Source: CG2-30-68-42 sp037440385 (GTDB taxonomy: Bacteria > Pseudomonadota > Gammaproteobacteria > Burkholderiales > Rhodocyclaceae). From it: a DNA stretch of 64,000 nt. Made by a program: the position numbers and the translations under genes. Where the stretch lies: contig JBBIUI010000003.1 of the NCBI GenBank assembly GCA_037440385.1, positions 1-64,000 of the forward strand. The letters run 5' to 3'. Under the pieces are notes generated by a model that worked only from the letters and a program-made list of their open reading frames with translations, was not told the DNA's origin and made no database searches. Of the stretch, positions 26,801 through 35,462 are shown one piece after another. Numbering within the stretch: the stretch's first letter is position 1; each line of letters opens with the position of its first letter.

Positions 26801-27031
26801 TCACGACCTGGTCTTCTCCTTGGCCTCGACGTCGATGGTCTGTCCGGTGATCTGCTGGTTCGGGGAGGCGGGTTCCGCGGGCTTGTCGCTCGCGCCCTGC
26901 TTCATGCCTTCCTTGAATCCGCGCACCGCACCACCCAGATCGCTGCCGATATTGCGCAGCTTCTTGGTTCCGAACACCAACAGGATGATCACCAGCACGA
27001 TCAGCCAGTGCCATATGCTCAAGCTGCCCAT
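26801..27031 (-). CDS. tatA: Sec-independent translocase TatA
   Basis: A 76-residue pore-forming Tat subunit: SIWHWLIVLVIILLVFGTKKLRNIGSDLGGAVRGFKEGM contains the single membrane helix, the FGTKKL hinge and the amphipathic helix that define TatA. A short polar tail follows. It begins 9 bases after the HIT gene stop. Confidence 0.96.
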   Translation of the reverse strand: MGSLSIWHWLIVLVIILLVFGTKKLRNIGSDLGGAVRGFKEGMKQGASDKPAEPASPNQQITGQTIDVEAKEKTRS

Positions 27032-27040
27032 CGTCTCACC

Positions 27041-27388
27041 TCACCGTTTGAGCATCGGCGGCAACCGGTCCGGTCCGCCGACGACATGCACGTGAAGATG
27101 ATACACCTCCTGCAATCCGACCCGACCGGTATTGACGATCAGCCGGAAGCCGTCGGTGCAGCCCACCTGCGCCGCGAGCGGACCGCTCATCGCGATCATC
27201 TTGCCGAGCAGCGCCTGGTGGCCCAGGTCGCATTCCGCCAGCGAGGCGATGTGCAGTTTCGGCACGATCAGGAAGTGCACCGGCGCGACCGGGCGGATGT
27301 CGTGGAAGGCGAAGATGTCGTCGTCCTCGTACAGCTTGCGGCTGGGAATCTCGCCTCGCGCGATCTTGCAGAAAATGCAATCCGTCAT
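27041..27388 (-). CDS. HIT-family nucleotide-binding protein (HinT-like)
   Basis: A 115-residue purine-nucleotide phosphoramidase-like protein. The histidine triad is H97, H99 and H101 in HLHVHVVGG; a C4/C7 pair (CIFCKI) near the N-terminus may bind zinc. LIVPKLHIASL is another family marker. Its position between hisE and tatA is conserved in Betaproteobacteria and does not imply a histidine role. Confidence 0.94.
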   Translation of the reverse strand: MTDCIFCKIARGEIPSRKLYEDDDIFAFHDIRPVAPVHFLIVPKLHIASLAECDLGHQALLGKMIAMSGPLAAQVGCTDGFRLIVNTGRVGLQEVYHLHVHVVGGPDRLPPMLKR

Positions 27389-27425
27389 CGATACGCTCCG
27401 GTTTGGTGAATGTGACGGCGGCGCG

Positions 27426-27743
27426 CTAGCTCGCGCGGCCCGCCTTCTCGTCGATGCCCGAAATGCCTTCGCGCCTGCGGAATTCGGTCAGCACGTCCTC
27501 GACTCCGAGCCCGTAATGGGCGAGCAGCACCAGGCTGTGGAACCACAGATCGGTGACTTCCCAGACCAGATGCAGCCGGTCGGCATCCTTCGCGGCCAGG
27601 ATCGTCTCGGCCGCTTCCTCCGCCACCTTCTTGCAGATGGCATCGAGCCCCTTCGCGTACAGCGATGCGGCGTAGGAGGAAGCCGGATCGGCGTCACGGC
27701 GCTCGGCCAGCGTCGCGGAAACGCGGTGCAGGACGTCACTCAT
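27426..27743 (-). CDS. hisE: phosphoribosyl-ATP diphosphatase
   Basis: Hydrolyses PR-ATP to PR-AMP, step 2 of histidine synthesis. The 105-residue protein has the MazG-like pattern of conserved acids: KKVAEEAAETILAAKDAD and EVTDLWFHSLVLLAHYG. It is a separate polypeptide, not fused to HisI, which is normal for this group. Overlaps hisI by eight bases. Confidence 0.95.
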   Translation of the reverse strand: MSDVLHRVSATLAERRDADPASSYAASLYAKGLDAICKKVAEEAAETILAAKDADRLHLVWEVTDLWFHSLVLLAHYGLGVEDVLTEFRRREGISGIDEKAGRAS

Positions 27744-28137
27744 TTGCGTAGATCTCCGCGGGGTCCTTGAGCACCGGCTCGACGGCCTGCCACTGGCCGT
27801 TTTCGAGCCGGTTGAAAAAACAGCTGTGGCGCCCGGTATGGCAGGCGATGCCGCCCGCCTGCTCGACGACGAGCAGCACGACGTCCTGGTCGCAGTCGCT
27901 GCGGATCTCGCGAACCGTCTGCACGTGGCCCGAGTCCTCGCCCTTGCGCCAGAGCCGGTTGCGCGAACGTGACCAGAACACCGAGCGCGCCTCGGCGGCC
28001 GTGCGCGCGAGTGCCTCGCGGTTCATCCAGGCGAACATCAGCACGTCGCGGCTCCCGGCCTCCTGCACGATCACGGGCAGGAGCCCGTCCTCGTTCCAGC
28101 GTAACGCTTCGAGCCAGCTCGGATCGTTCGGGTTCAT
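27736..28137 (-). CDS. hisI: phosphoribosyl-AMP cyclohydrolase
   Basis: Opens the purine ring of PR-AMP, step 3 of histidine synthesis, with zinc and magnesium. The 133-residue protein carries FWSRSRNRLWRKGEDSGHVQ, SDCDQDVVLL with the metal-binding Asp/Cys set, and CHTGRHSCFF with further zinc cysteines. Seven bases after hisF and overlapping hisE. Confidence 0.96.
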   Translation of the reverse strand: MNPNDPSWLEALRWNEDGLLPVIVQEAGSRDVLMFAWMNREALARTAAEARSVFWSRSRNRLWRKGEDSGHVQTVREIRSDCDQDVVLLVVEQAGGIACHTGRHSCFFNRLENGQWQAVEPVLKDPAEIYANE

Positions 28138-28144
28138 CGTCCGG

Positions 28145-28912
28145 TCACAGCCTGACTTCGATGCCGCACCGTTGCAGGTATTCCTTGGCCTGCCTCACCG
28201 TGAATTCACCATAGTGAAAGATGCTCGCCGCCAGAACCGCGTCGGCCCGCCCCTGCACGATCCCCTGCGCAAGATGCTCGAGGCGGCCGACCCCGCCGCT
28301 GGCGATGACCGGGATGGCGACCGCGTCGGCCACCGCACGCGTGAGCTCGAGATCGAAGCCGTTGCGCGTACCGTCGCGGTCCATGCTGGTCAGCAGGATC
28401 TCTCCGGCGCCGAGCGCCTCGACCCGCCTCGCCCAGGCGAGCGCGTCGAGGCCGGTCGCCTCGCGCCCGCCGTGCGTGAACACCTCCCAGCGCAGAGGGT
28501 GTGCGCCAGCGGCGCGTTTGGCGTCGATCGCCACGACGATGCATTGCGAGCCGACCCGCCCGGCCGCCTCGGCGACGAGCTGCGGATTGCGCACCGCCGC
28601 CGTATTGATGCTGACCTTGTCCGCACCCGCGTTCAGCAGCTTGCGCACATCGGCCACCGAACGCACGCCGCCGCCGACGGTCAGCGGAATGAAGACCTGC
28701 TCGGCCACCTTCTCGACGACCTGCACGATGATATCGCGCCCGTCGGAGCTTGCGGTGATGTCGAGAAACGTCAGCTCGTCCGCGCCCTGCTCGTCATAGC
28801 GGCGCGCGATCTCGACCGGGTCGCCGGCATCGCGCAGGCCGACGAAGTTCACGCCCTTGACGACGCGTCCCGCATCGACGTCGAGGCACGGAATGATGCG
28901 TTTGGCGAGCAT
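28145..28912 (-). CDS. hisF: imidazole glycerol phosphate synthase cyclase subunit
   Basis: Cyclase half of IGP synthase, which combines PRFAR with ammonia from HisH. From the ATG at 28912 it is 255 residues, starting MLAKRIIPCLDVDAGRVVKGVNFV. The essential aspartates are in IPCLDVDAG and LLTSMDRDGT, and ASGGVGRLEHL and FLDITASSDG are phosphate sites. A 76-base gap to hisA is the largest inside this part of the operon. Confidence 0.97.
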   Translation of the reverse strand: MLAKRIIPCLDVDAGRVVKGVNFVGLRDAGDPVEIARRYDEQGADELTFLDITASSDGRDIIVQVVEKVAEQVFIPLTVGGGVRSVADVRKLLNAGADKVSINTAAVRNPQLVAEAAGRVGSQCIVVAIDAKRAAGAHPLRWEVFTHGGREATGLDALAWARRVEALGAGEILLTSMDRDGTRNGFDLELTRAVADAVAIPVIASGGVGRLEHLAQGIVQGRADAVLAASIFHYGEFTVRQAKEYLQRCGIEVRL

Positions 28913-28988
28913 GCAGCGGAGGGGCTCGGCCGGCACCGGCGAACGCAGCGTCGCGCTCAGCGCAGGCACGCGCGGCAACGGCGCGCCG

Positions 28989-29753
28989 TCACGCCGCGCC
29001 CTTCGCGTCGTTTCGCGCGGACAGGCGATCGAGTTCGGCCTGGGCCTTCCTGAAACTGAGCCTGCCCTCGTAGATCGCTCGGCCGGTGATCGCGCCGGTG
29101 ATGCCCTCCGCCTCGACCTCGGCCAGCGCGCGGATATCCTCCATGCTTGCGATGCCGCCGCTGGCGATCACCGGCACGCGCAACGCGCGCGCGAGCCTGA
29201 CCGTCGCCTCGATGTTGACTCCCGTCATCATGCCGTCGCGCCGGATGTCGGTATAGATCACCGCCTCGACCCCGTAGTCCTCGAACTTGCGCGCGAGATC
29301 GATCGCATCGTGTCCGGTCATCTTGGACCAGCCTTCCACCGCGACGCGCCCGTCGCGCGCGTCGATGCCCACGATGATGTGCCCGGGGAAGGCGCCGCAC
29401 GCATCGTGCAGGAAGCCCGGATTCTTGACTGCGGCCGTGCCGATGATGACGTAGGAAATGCCGTCGTCCAGATAGCGCTCGATCGTGTCCAGGTCGCGGA
29501 TGCCGCCACCGAGCTGGACCGGGATCTCGTCGCCGACTTCCGCCGTGATCGCCTTGATCGCCGCTTCGTTCTTCGGCTTGCCCGCCACCGCACCGTTCAG
29601 ATCGACCAGGTGCAGCCGGCGCGCGCCATGATCGAGCCAGTGGCGTGCGACCTTGTCCGGGTCTTCCGAGAAGATCGTCGCATCCTCCATGTCCCCCTGT
29701 TTCAGGCGGACACAGTCACCGTCCTTCAGGTCGATCGCGGGAATCAGCAGCAT
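28989..29753 (-). CDS. hisA: ProFAR isomerase HisA
   Basis: Isomerises ProFAR to PRFAR; a TIM barrel of 254 residues starting MLLIPAIDLKDGDCVRLKQGDM. The catalytic aspartates are in AIDLKDG and YTDIRRDGMMTG, and the phosphate sites VQLGGGIRD and IASGGIASMED are clear. The start at 29753 matches HisA ends; further upstream sequence lies in the gap to hisH. Confidence 0.97.
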   Translation of the reverse strand: MLLIPAIDLKDGDCVRLKQGDMEDATIFSEDPDKVARHWLDHGARRLHLVDLNGAVAGKPKNEAAIKAITAEVGDEIPVQLGGGIRDLDTIERYLDDGISYVIIGTAAVKNPGFLHDACGAFPGHIIVGIDARDGRVAVEGWSKMTGHDAIDLARKFEDYGVEAVIYTDIRRDGMMTGVNIEATVRLARALRVPVIASGGIASMEDIRALAEVEAEGITGAITGRAIYEGRLSFRKAQAELDRLSARNDAKGAA

Positions 29754-29793
29754 GGGGCGGGGAGCGGGGCGGCGCGCACGCGTCGGGCGGAAA

Positions 29794-30435
29794 TCACGGT
29801 TCCCAGTGGAGGAAGTTGTCGAGCAACCTGAGGCCGGCTTGCGCGCTCTTTTCCGGATGGAACTGGACGGCGAAGATATTAGCGTGTGCCACCGCGCTGG
29901 TAAAGCGCAATCCGTAATCGGTCGAGCCGGCGGCCGTGCACGGATCGTCCGGCTCGACGAAATAGCCATGGACGAAGTAGAAGCGGCAGCCGTCCTCGAG
30001 GCCTTCCCACAGCGCGTGGCGCGGCCGGGCCTGATGCACCCGGTTCCAGCCCATGTGCGGAACCTTCAGCCGGACGCCATCGGCCGCGAACATGCGTTCG
30101 GGCGGGAAGCGGCGCACCCGCCCCGGCAGGATGCCGAGACCCGCGACGCCTCCCTCCTCGCTCGTGTCGAACAACATCTGCAAGCCGATGCAGATGCCCA
30201 GGAAGGGTTTCGACGCCGCGCTTTGCACCACCGCATCGACGAGCCCGAGCCGATCGAGTTCGCGCATGCAGTCGGGCATCGCGCCTTGCCCCGGAACGAC
30301 GACACGCTGCGCGGCCGCGACTCGTGCCGGGTCCGAGGTGACGAGCACCTGCGTGCGCGGGGCGACGTGCTCGATCGCCTTGGCGACGGAGCGCAGGTTG
30401 CCCATGCCGTAATCGACGATCGCGACGGTGCTCAT
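29794..30435 (-). CDS. hisH: imidazole glycerol phosphate synthase glutaminase subunit
   Basis: Glutamine amidotransferase partner of HisF. The 213-residue class I glutaminase has the nucleophile C82 in FLGICIGLQML, the VVVPGQGAMPDCM oxyanion-strand region and the His-Glu pair in FAVQFHPEKS. Start MSTVAIVDYGMGNL is typical. It follows hisB by 27 bases. Confidence 0.96.
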   Translation of the reverse strand: MSTVAIVDYGMGNLRSVAKAIEHVAPRTQVLVTSDPARVAAAQRVVVPGQGAMPDCMRELDRLGLVDAVVQSAASKPFLGICIGLQMLFDTSEEGGVAGLGILPGRVRRFPPERMFAADGVRLKVPHMGWNRVHQARPRHALWEGLEDGCRFYFVHGYFVEPDDPCTAAGSTDYGLRFTSAVAHANIFAVQFHPEKSAQAGLRLLDNFLHWEP

Positions 30436-30462
30436 GCACGCAGCGCTGACTCGGCTCGTAGC

Positions 30463-31050
30463 CTACAGCACGCCCTTCGTCGACGGCACGGCGTCCCCGG
30501 CGCGCGGATCGGCTTCGGCCGCCATGCGCAGCGCGCGTCCGAACGCCTTGAACAGCGTCTCGCACTGATGATGCGCGTTGCTGCCGCGCAGGTTGTCGAT
30601 GTGCAGCGTGAGCCGCGCATGATTGACCAGCCCCTGGAAGAATTCGCGTACGAGATCGACGTCGAAGCCGCCGATCAGCGCACGGGTGAACTCGACGTCG
30701 AAGGTCAGCCCCGGCCGCCCCGAAAAATCGATCACGACGCGCGACAGCGCCTCGTCGAGCGGAACATAGGCGTGGCCGTAGCGCCGTATCCCCGTGCGCT
30801 CACCGACGGCCGCCGCGAGTGCCTGCCCGAACGCGATGCCGATGTCCTCGACGCTGTGGTGGGCATCGACCTGCAGATCACCCTTTGCCTCGACCTCGAG
30901 GTCGATCATGCCGTGACGCGCCACCTGATCGAGCATGTGATCGAGAAAGGGCACGCCGGTGGCCAGTCGCGCGCTGCCGCGACCGTCGAGATCGAGGCGC
31001 ACGCGAATCTGCGTCTCGAGGGTGTCCCTGCTGATTTCGGCCTGGCGCAT
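30463..31050 (-). CDS. hisB: imidazoleglycerol-phosphate dehydratase
   Basis: Dehydrates IGP to imidazole-acetol phosphate. With the start at 31050 (MRQAEISRDTLETQIRV) the enzyme is 195 residues, the monofunctional form without the phosphatase. Manganese-site histidines are in FLDHMLDQVARHG and DAHHSVEDIGI. Because hisC is inverted upstream, hisB is now the first gene of the hisBHAFIE-HIT-tatABC run, and a promoter-like extended -10 lies about 36 bases ahead of it. Confidence 0.96.
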   Translation of the reverse strand: MRQAEISRDTLETQIRVRLDLDGRGSARLATGVPFLDHMLDQVARHGMIDLEVEAKGDLQVDAHHSVEDIGIAFGQALAAAVGERTGIRRYGHAYVPLDEALSRVVIDFSGRPGLTFDVEFTRALIGGFDVDLVREFFQGLVNHARLTLHIDNLRGSNAHHQCETLFKAFGRALRMAAEADPRAGDAVPSTKGVL

Positions 31051-31085
31051 CGTCGCATGCGGACTGCAAGAAAGCGTGCGCGGCC

Positions 31086-31094
31086 ATGATAGCA
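31086..31094 (-). promoter_or_regulatory. candidate extended -10 promoter for hisB
   Basis: TGCTATCAT on the minus strand is an extended -10 (TGn plus TATCAT, five of six consensus bases). A start near 31079 would leave about 28 bases before hisB. It lies in the 77-base divergent gap opened between hisB and the inverted hisC. The same nine bases occur ahead of the secretin gene at 44544. Confidence 0.5.
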
Positions 31095-31127
31095 TTTTGG
31101 TTTTCCGCCGTGCCCTTCCCGCAGCCG

Positions 31128-32186
31128 ATGAGCCGATACTGGAGCGCCGTCGTGCGCAGCCTGACCCCGTATGTGCCGGGCGAACAGCCGGGGCTGCCCG
31201 GTCTGGTCAAGCTGAATACCAACGAGAACCCCTACGGCCCGTCGCCGCGCGTGCTCGAGGCGCTCGCCGCCGAGACGGGCGCTTCGTTGCGGTTGTATCC
31301 GGACCCGAACGCCGAACGGCTGAAGGAGGCGATCTCCCGCCACCATGGACTCACGCCGCGGCAGGTGTTCGCGGGCAACGGTTCCGACGAGGTGCTGGCG
31401 CACGCCTTCCTGGCGCTGCTGCGGCACGAGCGGCCGATCCTGCTGCCCGACGTCAGCTATAGCTTCTACCCCGTGTATTGCCGGCTGTACGGCATCGAAT
31501 TCGAATCCGTGCCGCTCACCGAAACCTTCGAGATCCGCATCGACGACTACCTGCGCCCGAATGGCGGCATCGTCTTCGCGAACCCGAACGCGCCCACCGG
31601 AAGGGCGATCGGGCTGGACGAAATCGAGCGGCTGCTCGCGGCGAACCGTGAATCGGTGGTGCTGGTCGATGAGGCCTATGTCGATTTCGGCGCCCGGTCC
31701 GCGGTCGGCCTGATCGGGCGATTCCCGAATCTGCTGGTCGTGCAGACGCTGTCGAAGGCGCGCTCGCTCGCCGGACTTCGGGTCGGCTACGCGCTGGGCG
31801 ACGAGCAGTTGATCGAGGCGCTCGAACGGGTGAAGAACAGCTTCAACTCCTACCCGCTCGGCCGGCTCGCGATCGCCGGCGCGGTGGCCGCCATCGAGGA
31901 TCGCGAGCATTTCGAGCGCACCCGCCAGGCGGTGATCGCGAGCCGCGAGCGGCTCGTGCGCGATCTCGCTGCGCTGGGGTTCGACGTGCTGCCCTCGGCC
32001 GCCAACTTCGTGTTCGCACGCCATCGCGAACGAGACGCCGGCGAGCTCGCCGCGGCGCTGCGCGAGCGCTCCATCCTCGTGCGCCACTTCCGCCAGCCTC
32101 GCATCGAGCAGCACCTGCGCATCACGATCGGCGACCCCGCGCAGTGCGCAGCGCTGGTGCGGGCGCTCGCGCAGATCCTCGGCTGA
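31128..32186 (+). CDS. hisC: histidinol-phosphate aminotransferase, inverted in the his operon
   Basis: PLP enzyme making histidinol phosphate from imidazole-acetol phosphate. From ATG 31128 the protein is 352 residues (an ATG at 31086 is possible but gives an atypical N-terminus). Landmarks are KLNTNENPYGPSP, FANPNAPTGRAI, LVDEAYVDFG and the PLP lysine in TLSKARSLAGLRVGY. It is on the plus strand while hisG, hisD and hisB-E around it are on the minus strand; usual order would be hisD-hisC-hisB co-directional. It converges on hisD with a 16-base gap and is divergent from hisB. Confidence 0.95.
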   Translation: MSRYWSAVVRSLTPYVPGEQPGLPGLVKLNTNENPYGPSPRVLEALAAETGASLRLYPDPNAERLKEAISRHHGLTPRQVFAGNGSDEVLAHAFLALLRHERPILLPDVSYSFYPVYCRLYGIEFESVPLTETFEIRIDDYLRPNGGIVFANPNAPTGRAIGLDEIERLLAANRESVVLVDEAYVDFGARSAVGLIGRFPNLLVVQTLSKARSLAGLRVGYALGDEQLIEALERVKNSFNSYPLGRLAIAGAVAAIEDREHFERTRQAVIASRERLVRDLAALGFDVLPSAANFVFARHRERDAGELAAALRERSILVRHFRQPRIEQHLRITIGDPAQCAALVRALAQILG

Positions 32187-32188
32187 GC

Positions 32189-32200
32189 GGGCGTGCGCCC
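32189..32200. terminator. small hairpin between convergent hisC and hisD
   Basis: GGGCGTGCGCCC is a perfect self-complement with a 4-5 base-pair stem, filling most of the 16-base gap between the convergent hisC and hisD stops. It could act as a minimal bidirectional terminator, but there are no T tracts. Confidence 0.3.
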
Positions 32201-32202
32201 GA

Positions 32203-33498
32203 TCACTTGCGCAACCGGAGCTGCGCGGCCCGGGCGTGCGCCTCGAGGCCTTCGCCGCGCGCGAGCGTCGAGGCGATCCGGCCGAGCCGGTCCGCACCGT
32301 CCGCCGAGACCTCGATGATCGACGTCCGCTTCTGGAAGTCGTAGACGCCCAGCGGCGAGGAGAAGCGGGCGCTGCGCGCAGTGGGCAGCACGTGGTTCGG
32401 ACCGGCGCAGTAGTCTCCGATCGACTCGGACGTGTAGCGGCCGAGGAAGATCGCCCCGGCATTGCGCAGGCTGCCGAGCAATGCGCGCGGGTCGGCGACC
32501 GACAGTTCGAGGTGCTCGGGAGCAACACGGTTGGCGATCGCACAGGCCTCCTCGAGGTCGCGCACGGCGATCAGCGCTCCGCGCCGCTGCAGCGACCTGG
32601 CGATCACGTCGCGGCGCGCCCTCTCCGGCAGCGCCCGCGCGAGCGCCGCCGCGACGGCATCGAGAAAGCGGCGATCCGGACACAGCAGCAGGCACTGCGC
32701 CATCTCGTCGTGCTCGGCCTGCGCGAACAGGTCCATCGCGACCCATTCCGGCGGCGAGCTGCCGTCGGCGATGATCAGCACTTCCGAGGGTCCGGCCACC
32801 ATGTCGATGCCGACCACGCCGAACACCCTGCGCTTGGCCGCCGCGACATAGGCGTTGCCCGGCCCGACGATCTTGTCGACCCGGGCGACGGTGGCGGTGC
32901 CCCAGGCGAGCGCTCCGACGGCCTGTGCACCGCCGATCGCGAACACACGATCCACGCCCGCGATCGCGGCGGCGGCCAGCACCAGCGGATTGCGTTCGCC
33001 GCGAGGCGTCGGCACGACCATCGTGAGTTCGGACACCCCGGCCACCTTCGCCGGAAGCGCGTTCATCAGCACGGAGCTCGGGTAGGCCGCCTTGCCTCCC
33101 GGCACATACAGGCCGACGCGCTCGATCGCCGTGACCTGCTGGCCGAGGCGGGTGCCGTCGGCTTCGGCGTACTCCCAGGACGCCGCGAGCTGGCGCGCGT
33201 GATAGGCGCGGATGCGCTGCGCGGCCGCCTCCAGCGCGTCGCGTTCGTCCGGGGCAATCCGGTCGAGCGCGCGCCGCAGATCGGCCTGCGCGATCTCGAG
33301 CTCGGCCACCGCTGCCGCGGCGAGGCCATCGAAGCGCTCCGTGTACTCGAGCACCGCCGCATCGCCGCGCGCGCGCACATCGGCCAGGATCGCCGCCACG
33401 CTCTCCTCGATCGCGCGCTCCTCGCCCGGCTCGCGCGCAAGCAGCGCCGAGAGCGCCTGTTCGAATCCCGGCTGCGTGCTCGCCAGCTTGCGGATCAT
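32203..33498 (-). CDS. hisD: histidinol dehydrogenase
   Basis: Zinc enzyme doing the last two oxidations to histidine with NAD. From the ATG at 33498 it is 431 residues, starting MIRKLASTQPGFEQAL. Conserved blocks include LYVPGGKAAYPSSVLMNALPAKVAGV, IVGPGNAYVAAAKR, AGPSEVLIIAD, QAEHDEMAQ with metal/catalytic residues, and SFGVYDFQKRT-like LGVYDFQKRTS. Its start overlaps the hisG stop by four bases. Downstream it now faces hisC instead of reading into it. Confidence 0.97.
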   Translation of the reverse strand: MIRKLASTQPGFEQALSALLAREPGEERAIEESVAAILADVRARGDAAVLEYTERFDGLAAAAVAELEIAQADLRRALDRIAPDERDALEAAAQRIRAYHARQLAASWEYAEADGTRLGQQVTAIERVGLYVPGGKAAYPSSVLMNALPAKVAGVSELTMVVPTPRGERNPLVLAAAAIAGVDRVFAIGGAQAVGALAWGTATVARVDKIVGPGNAYVAAAKRRVFGVVGIDMVAGPSEVLIIADGSSPPEWVAMDLFAQAEHDEMAQCLLLCPDRRFLDAVAAALARALPERARRDVIARSLQRRGALIAVRDLEEACAIANRVAPEHLELSVADPRALLGSLRNAGAIFLGRYTSESIGDYCAGPNHVLPTARSARFSSPLGVYDFQKRTSIIEVSADGADRLGRIASTLARGEGLEAHARAAQLRLRK

Positions 33499-34136
33499 GC
33501 GATCGCTCCCGCGAAGCCATCGATCACCGGTTGCAGGACGTCGCGCCGGGTCTTCAGCGCCGCCTGATTGACGATGAGCCTCGCGCTGATCGGCAGGATC
33601 TCCTCGACCGCGACGAGCCGGTTCGCCCGCAGCGTGTTGCCCGAGGACACCAGATCGACGATCGCATCGGCGAGCCCCGCGAGCGGTGCGAGTTCCATCG
33701 AGCCGTACAGCTTGATCAGATCGACATGCACGCCTTTGGCCGAGAAATGCTCGCGCGCCGTCCGCACGTACTTGGTCGCCACGCGCAGCCGCGCGCCGCG
33801 GCGCACCGCCGCCGGGTAATCGAAGCCCTCCGGCACCGCGACCATCATGCGGCAACGGGCGATGCCCAGATCGAGCGGCTGATACAGCCCGTCGCTGCCC
33901 GCCTCGAGCAGCACATCCTTGCCGGCGATGCCCAGATCGGCCGCGCCGTAGCGAACGTAGGTCGGCGTGTCGGTGGCGCGCACGATGACCAGCCGCACGT
34001 CGTCCCGGTTGGTTGCGAGGATGAGGCTGCGCGAGTGCTCCGGATCGCCTCTCGGCACGATGCCCGCCGCCGCGAGCAGCGGCAGCGTCTCGTCGAAGAT
34101 GCGGCCCTTGGACAGGGCGAGCGTGAGACCGGACAT
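33495..34136 (-). CDS. hisG: ATP phosphoribosyltransferase, short form
   Basis: First step of histidine synthesis, joining ATP and PRPP. The start MSGLTLALSKGRIFDETLPLL at 34136 gives 213 residues, the short HisG form that lacks the C-terminal regulatory domain and needs HisZ for activity and feedback control; hisZ is not in this window, as is usual in this group. TDTPTYVRYGAADLGIAGKD and DLVSSGNTLRANRL are family blocks. A TACACT-like -10 in the 75-base gap after murA may give it a promoter. Confidence 0.95.
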   Translation of the reverse strand: MSGLTLALSKGRIFDETLPLLAAAGIVPRGDPEHSRSLILATNRDDVRLVIVRATDTPTYVRYGAADLGIAGKDVLLEAGSDGLYQPLDLGIARCRMMVAVPEGFDYPAAVRRGARLRVATKYVRTAREHFSAKGVHVDLIKLYGSMELAPLAGLADAIVDLVSSGNTLRANRLVAVEEILPISARLIVNQAALKTRRDVLQPVIDGFAGAIA

Positions 34137-34211
34137 GGGATGGGCGCAAGGCAAGGGCGCAGTGTATCTCACTCGCTCACGGGCGAGGACGCTTCGCGGC
34201 GGCCAGATCGC

Positions 34212-35462
34212 TCAGCGCACCCGCCTGATGCGTGCGCCCAGATGCGCGAGCTTTTCCTCGAGCCGTTCGTAACCGCGGTCGAGGTGATAGATCCTCTCGA
34301 CCAGGGTCTCGCCGCGCGCCGCCAGCCCGGCGAGCACCAGGCAGGCGGAAGCGCGCAGGTCGGTCGCCATCACGCTCGCGCCTTCGAGACGGGGCACGCC
34401 GGTGACCACCGCCGTGTTGCCGTCGATGCGGATGTCGGCGCCCAGGCGCTGGAGCTCCAGCACATGCATGTAGCGGTTCTCGAAGATCGTCTCGCGGATG
34501 ATGCCGGTGCCTTCGGCCACCGCATCGAGCGCCATGAACTGCGCCTGCATGTCGGTGGGGAAACCGGGATAGGGGGCGGTGCGCACGCTCACCGCGGCGA
34601 GCCGGGCGGGGGCGCGCAGGCGGATCGCGGCGGGCTCGAAGCCGAGCTCGCAGCCGGCTTCCCTCAGCTTGTCGGTCACCGCATCGAGTTCGCCCGCCGA
34701 GGTGCCGGTCAGGCGCACTTCGCCGCCGGTGATCGCCGCCGCGCACAGCAGGGTGCCGGTCTCGATGCGGTCGGCCATGATGCGATGCCCGGCCGCGCGC
34801 AGCCGATCGACGCCGCGAATGCGGATGACATCGCTACCGGCCCCCGCGACCTGTGCGCCCATCGCGACGAGACACGCGGCGAGATCCGCGATCTCCGGCT
34901 CGCGCGCCGCGTTCTCGATGGTGGTCTCGCCGTGCGCGAGCGCGGCCGCCATCATCAGGTTTTCGGTCCCGGTGACGGTGACCACATCGGTGACGATGCG
35001 CGCCCCGTGCAGCCGCCGCGCCTGCGCGTGGATGTAGCCGTGCTCGACCCGGATCTCGGCACCCATCGCCAGCAGTCCCTTCAGGTGCTGATCGACCGGT
35101 CGCGCGCCGATCGCGCAGCCGCCGGGAAGCGACACCCGTGCCTCGCCGCAGCGCGCGAGCAGCGGACCGAGCGTCAGGATCGATGCGCGCATCGTCTTCA
35201 CGCGTTCGTAGGGCGCTTCGGCGCGCGCGATGTGCGCCGCCCGCAGCGTCATCGAATCGCCGTCGCGCTCGATCTCCACCCCCATCTCGCGCAACAGCCG
35301 CGCCATCGTCGCGACGTCCTGGAGCCGGGGGACATTGGCGAGCGCCAGCGGCTCTTCGGTGAGCAGCGACGCGCACATCAGCGGCAGCGCCGCGTTCTTC
35401 GCCCCCGACACGGCGAGCTCGCCGGCGAGCCTGACGCCGCCCTCGATGGCGAGCCTATCCAT
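34212..35462 (-). CDS. murA: UDP-N-acetylglucosamine 1-carboxyvinyltransferase MurA
   Basis: First committed step of peptidoglycan synthesis and the fosfomycin target. The 416-residue protein starts MDRLAIEGGVRLAGELAVSGAKNAALP; the substrate-binding lysine is K22 in SGAKNAALP. The PEP-binding cysteine is C116 in PGGCAIGARPVDQH, so the enzyme is expected to be fosfomycin-sensitive in principle. Overlaps the BolA-family gene by eight bases; murA next to hisG is typical here. Confidence 0.97.
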   Translation of the reverse strand: MDRLAIEGGVRLAGELAVSGAKNAALPLMCASLLTEEPLALANVPRLQDVATMARLLREMGVEIERDGDSMTLRAAHIARAEAPYERVKTMRASILTLGPLLARCGEARVSLPGGCAIGARPVDQHLKGLLAMGAEIRVEHGYIHAQARRLHGARIVTDVVTVTGTENLMMAAALAHGETTIENAAREPEIADLAACLVAMGAQVAGAGSDVIRIRGVDRLRAAGHRIMADRIETGTLLCAAAITGGEVRLTGTSAGELDAVTDKLREAGCELGFEPAAIRLRAPARLAAVSVRTAPYPGFPTDMQAQFMALDAVAEGTGIIRETIFENRYMHVLELQRLGADIRIDGNTAVVTGVPRLEGASVMATDLRASACLVLAGLAARGETLVERIYHLDRGYERLEEKLAHLGARIRRVR

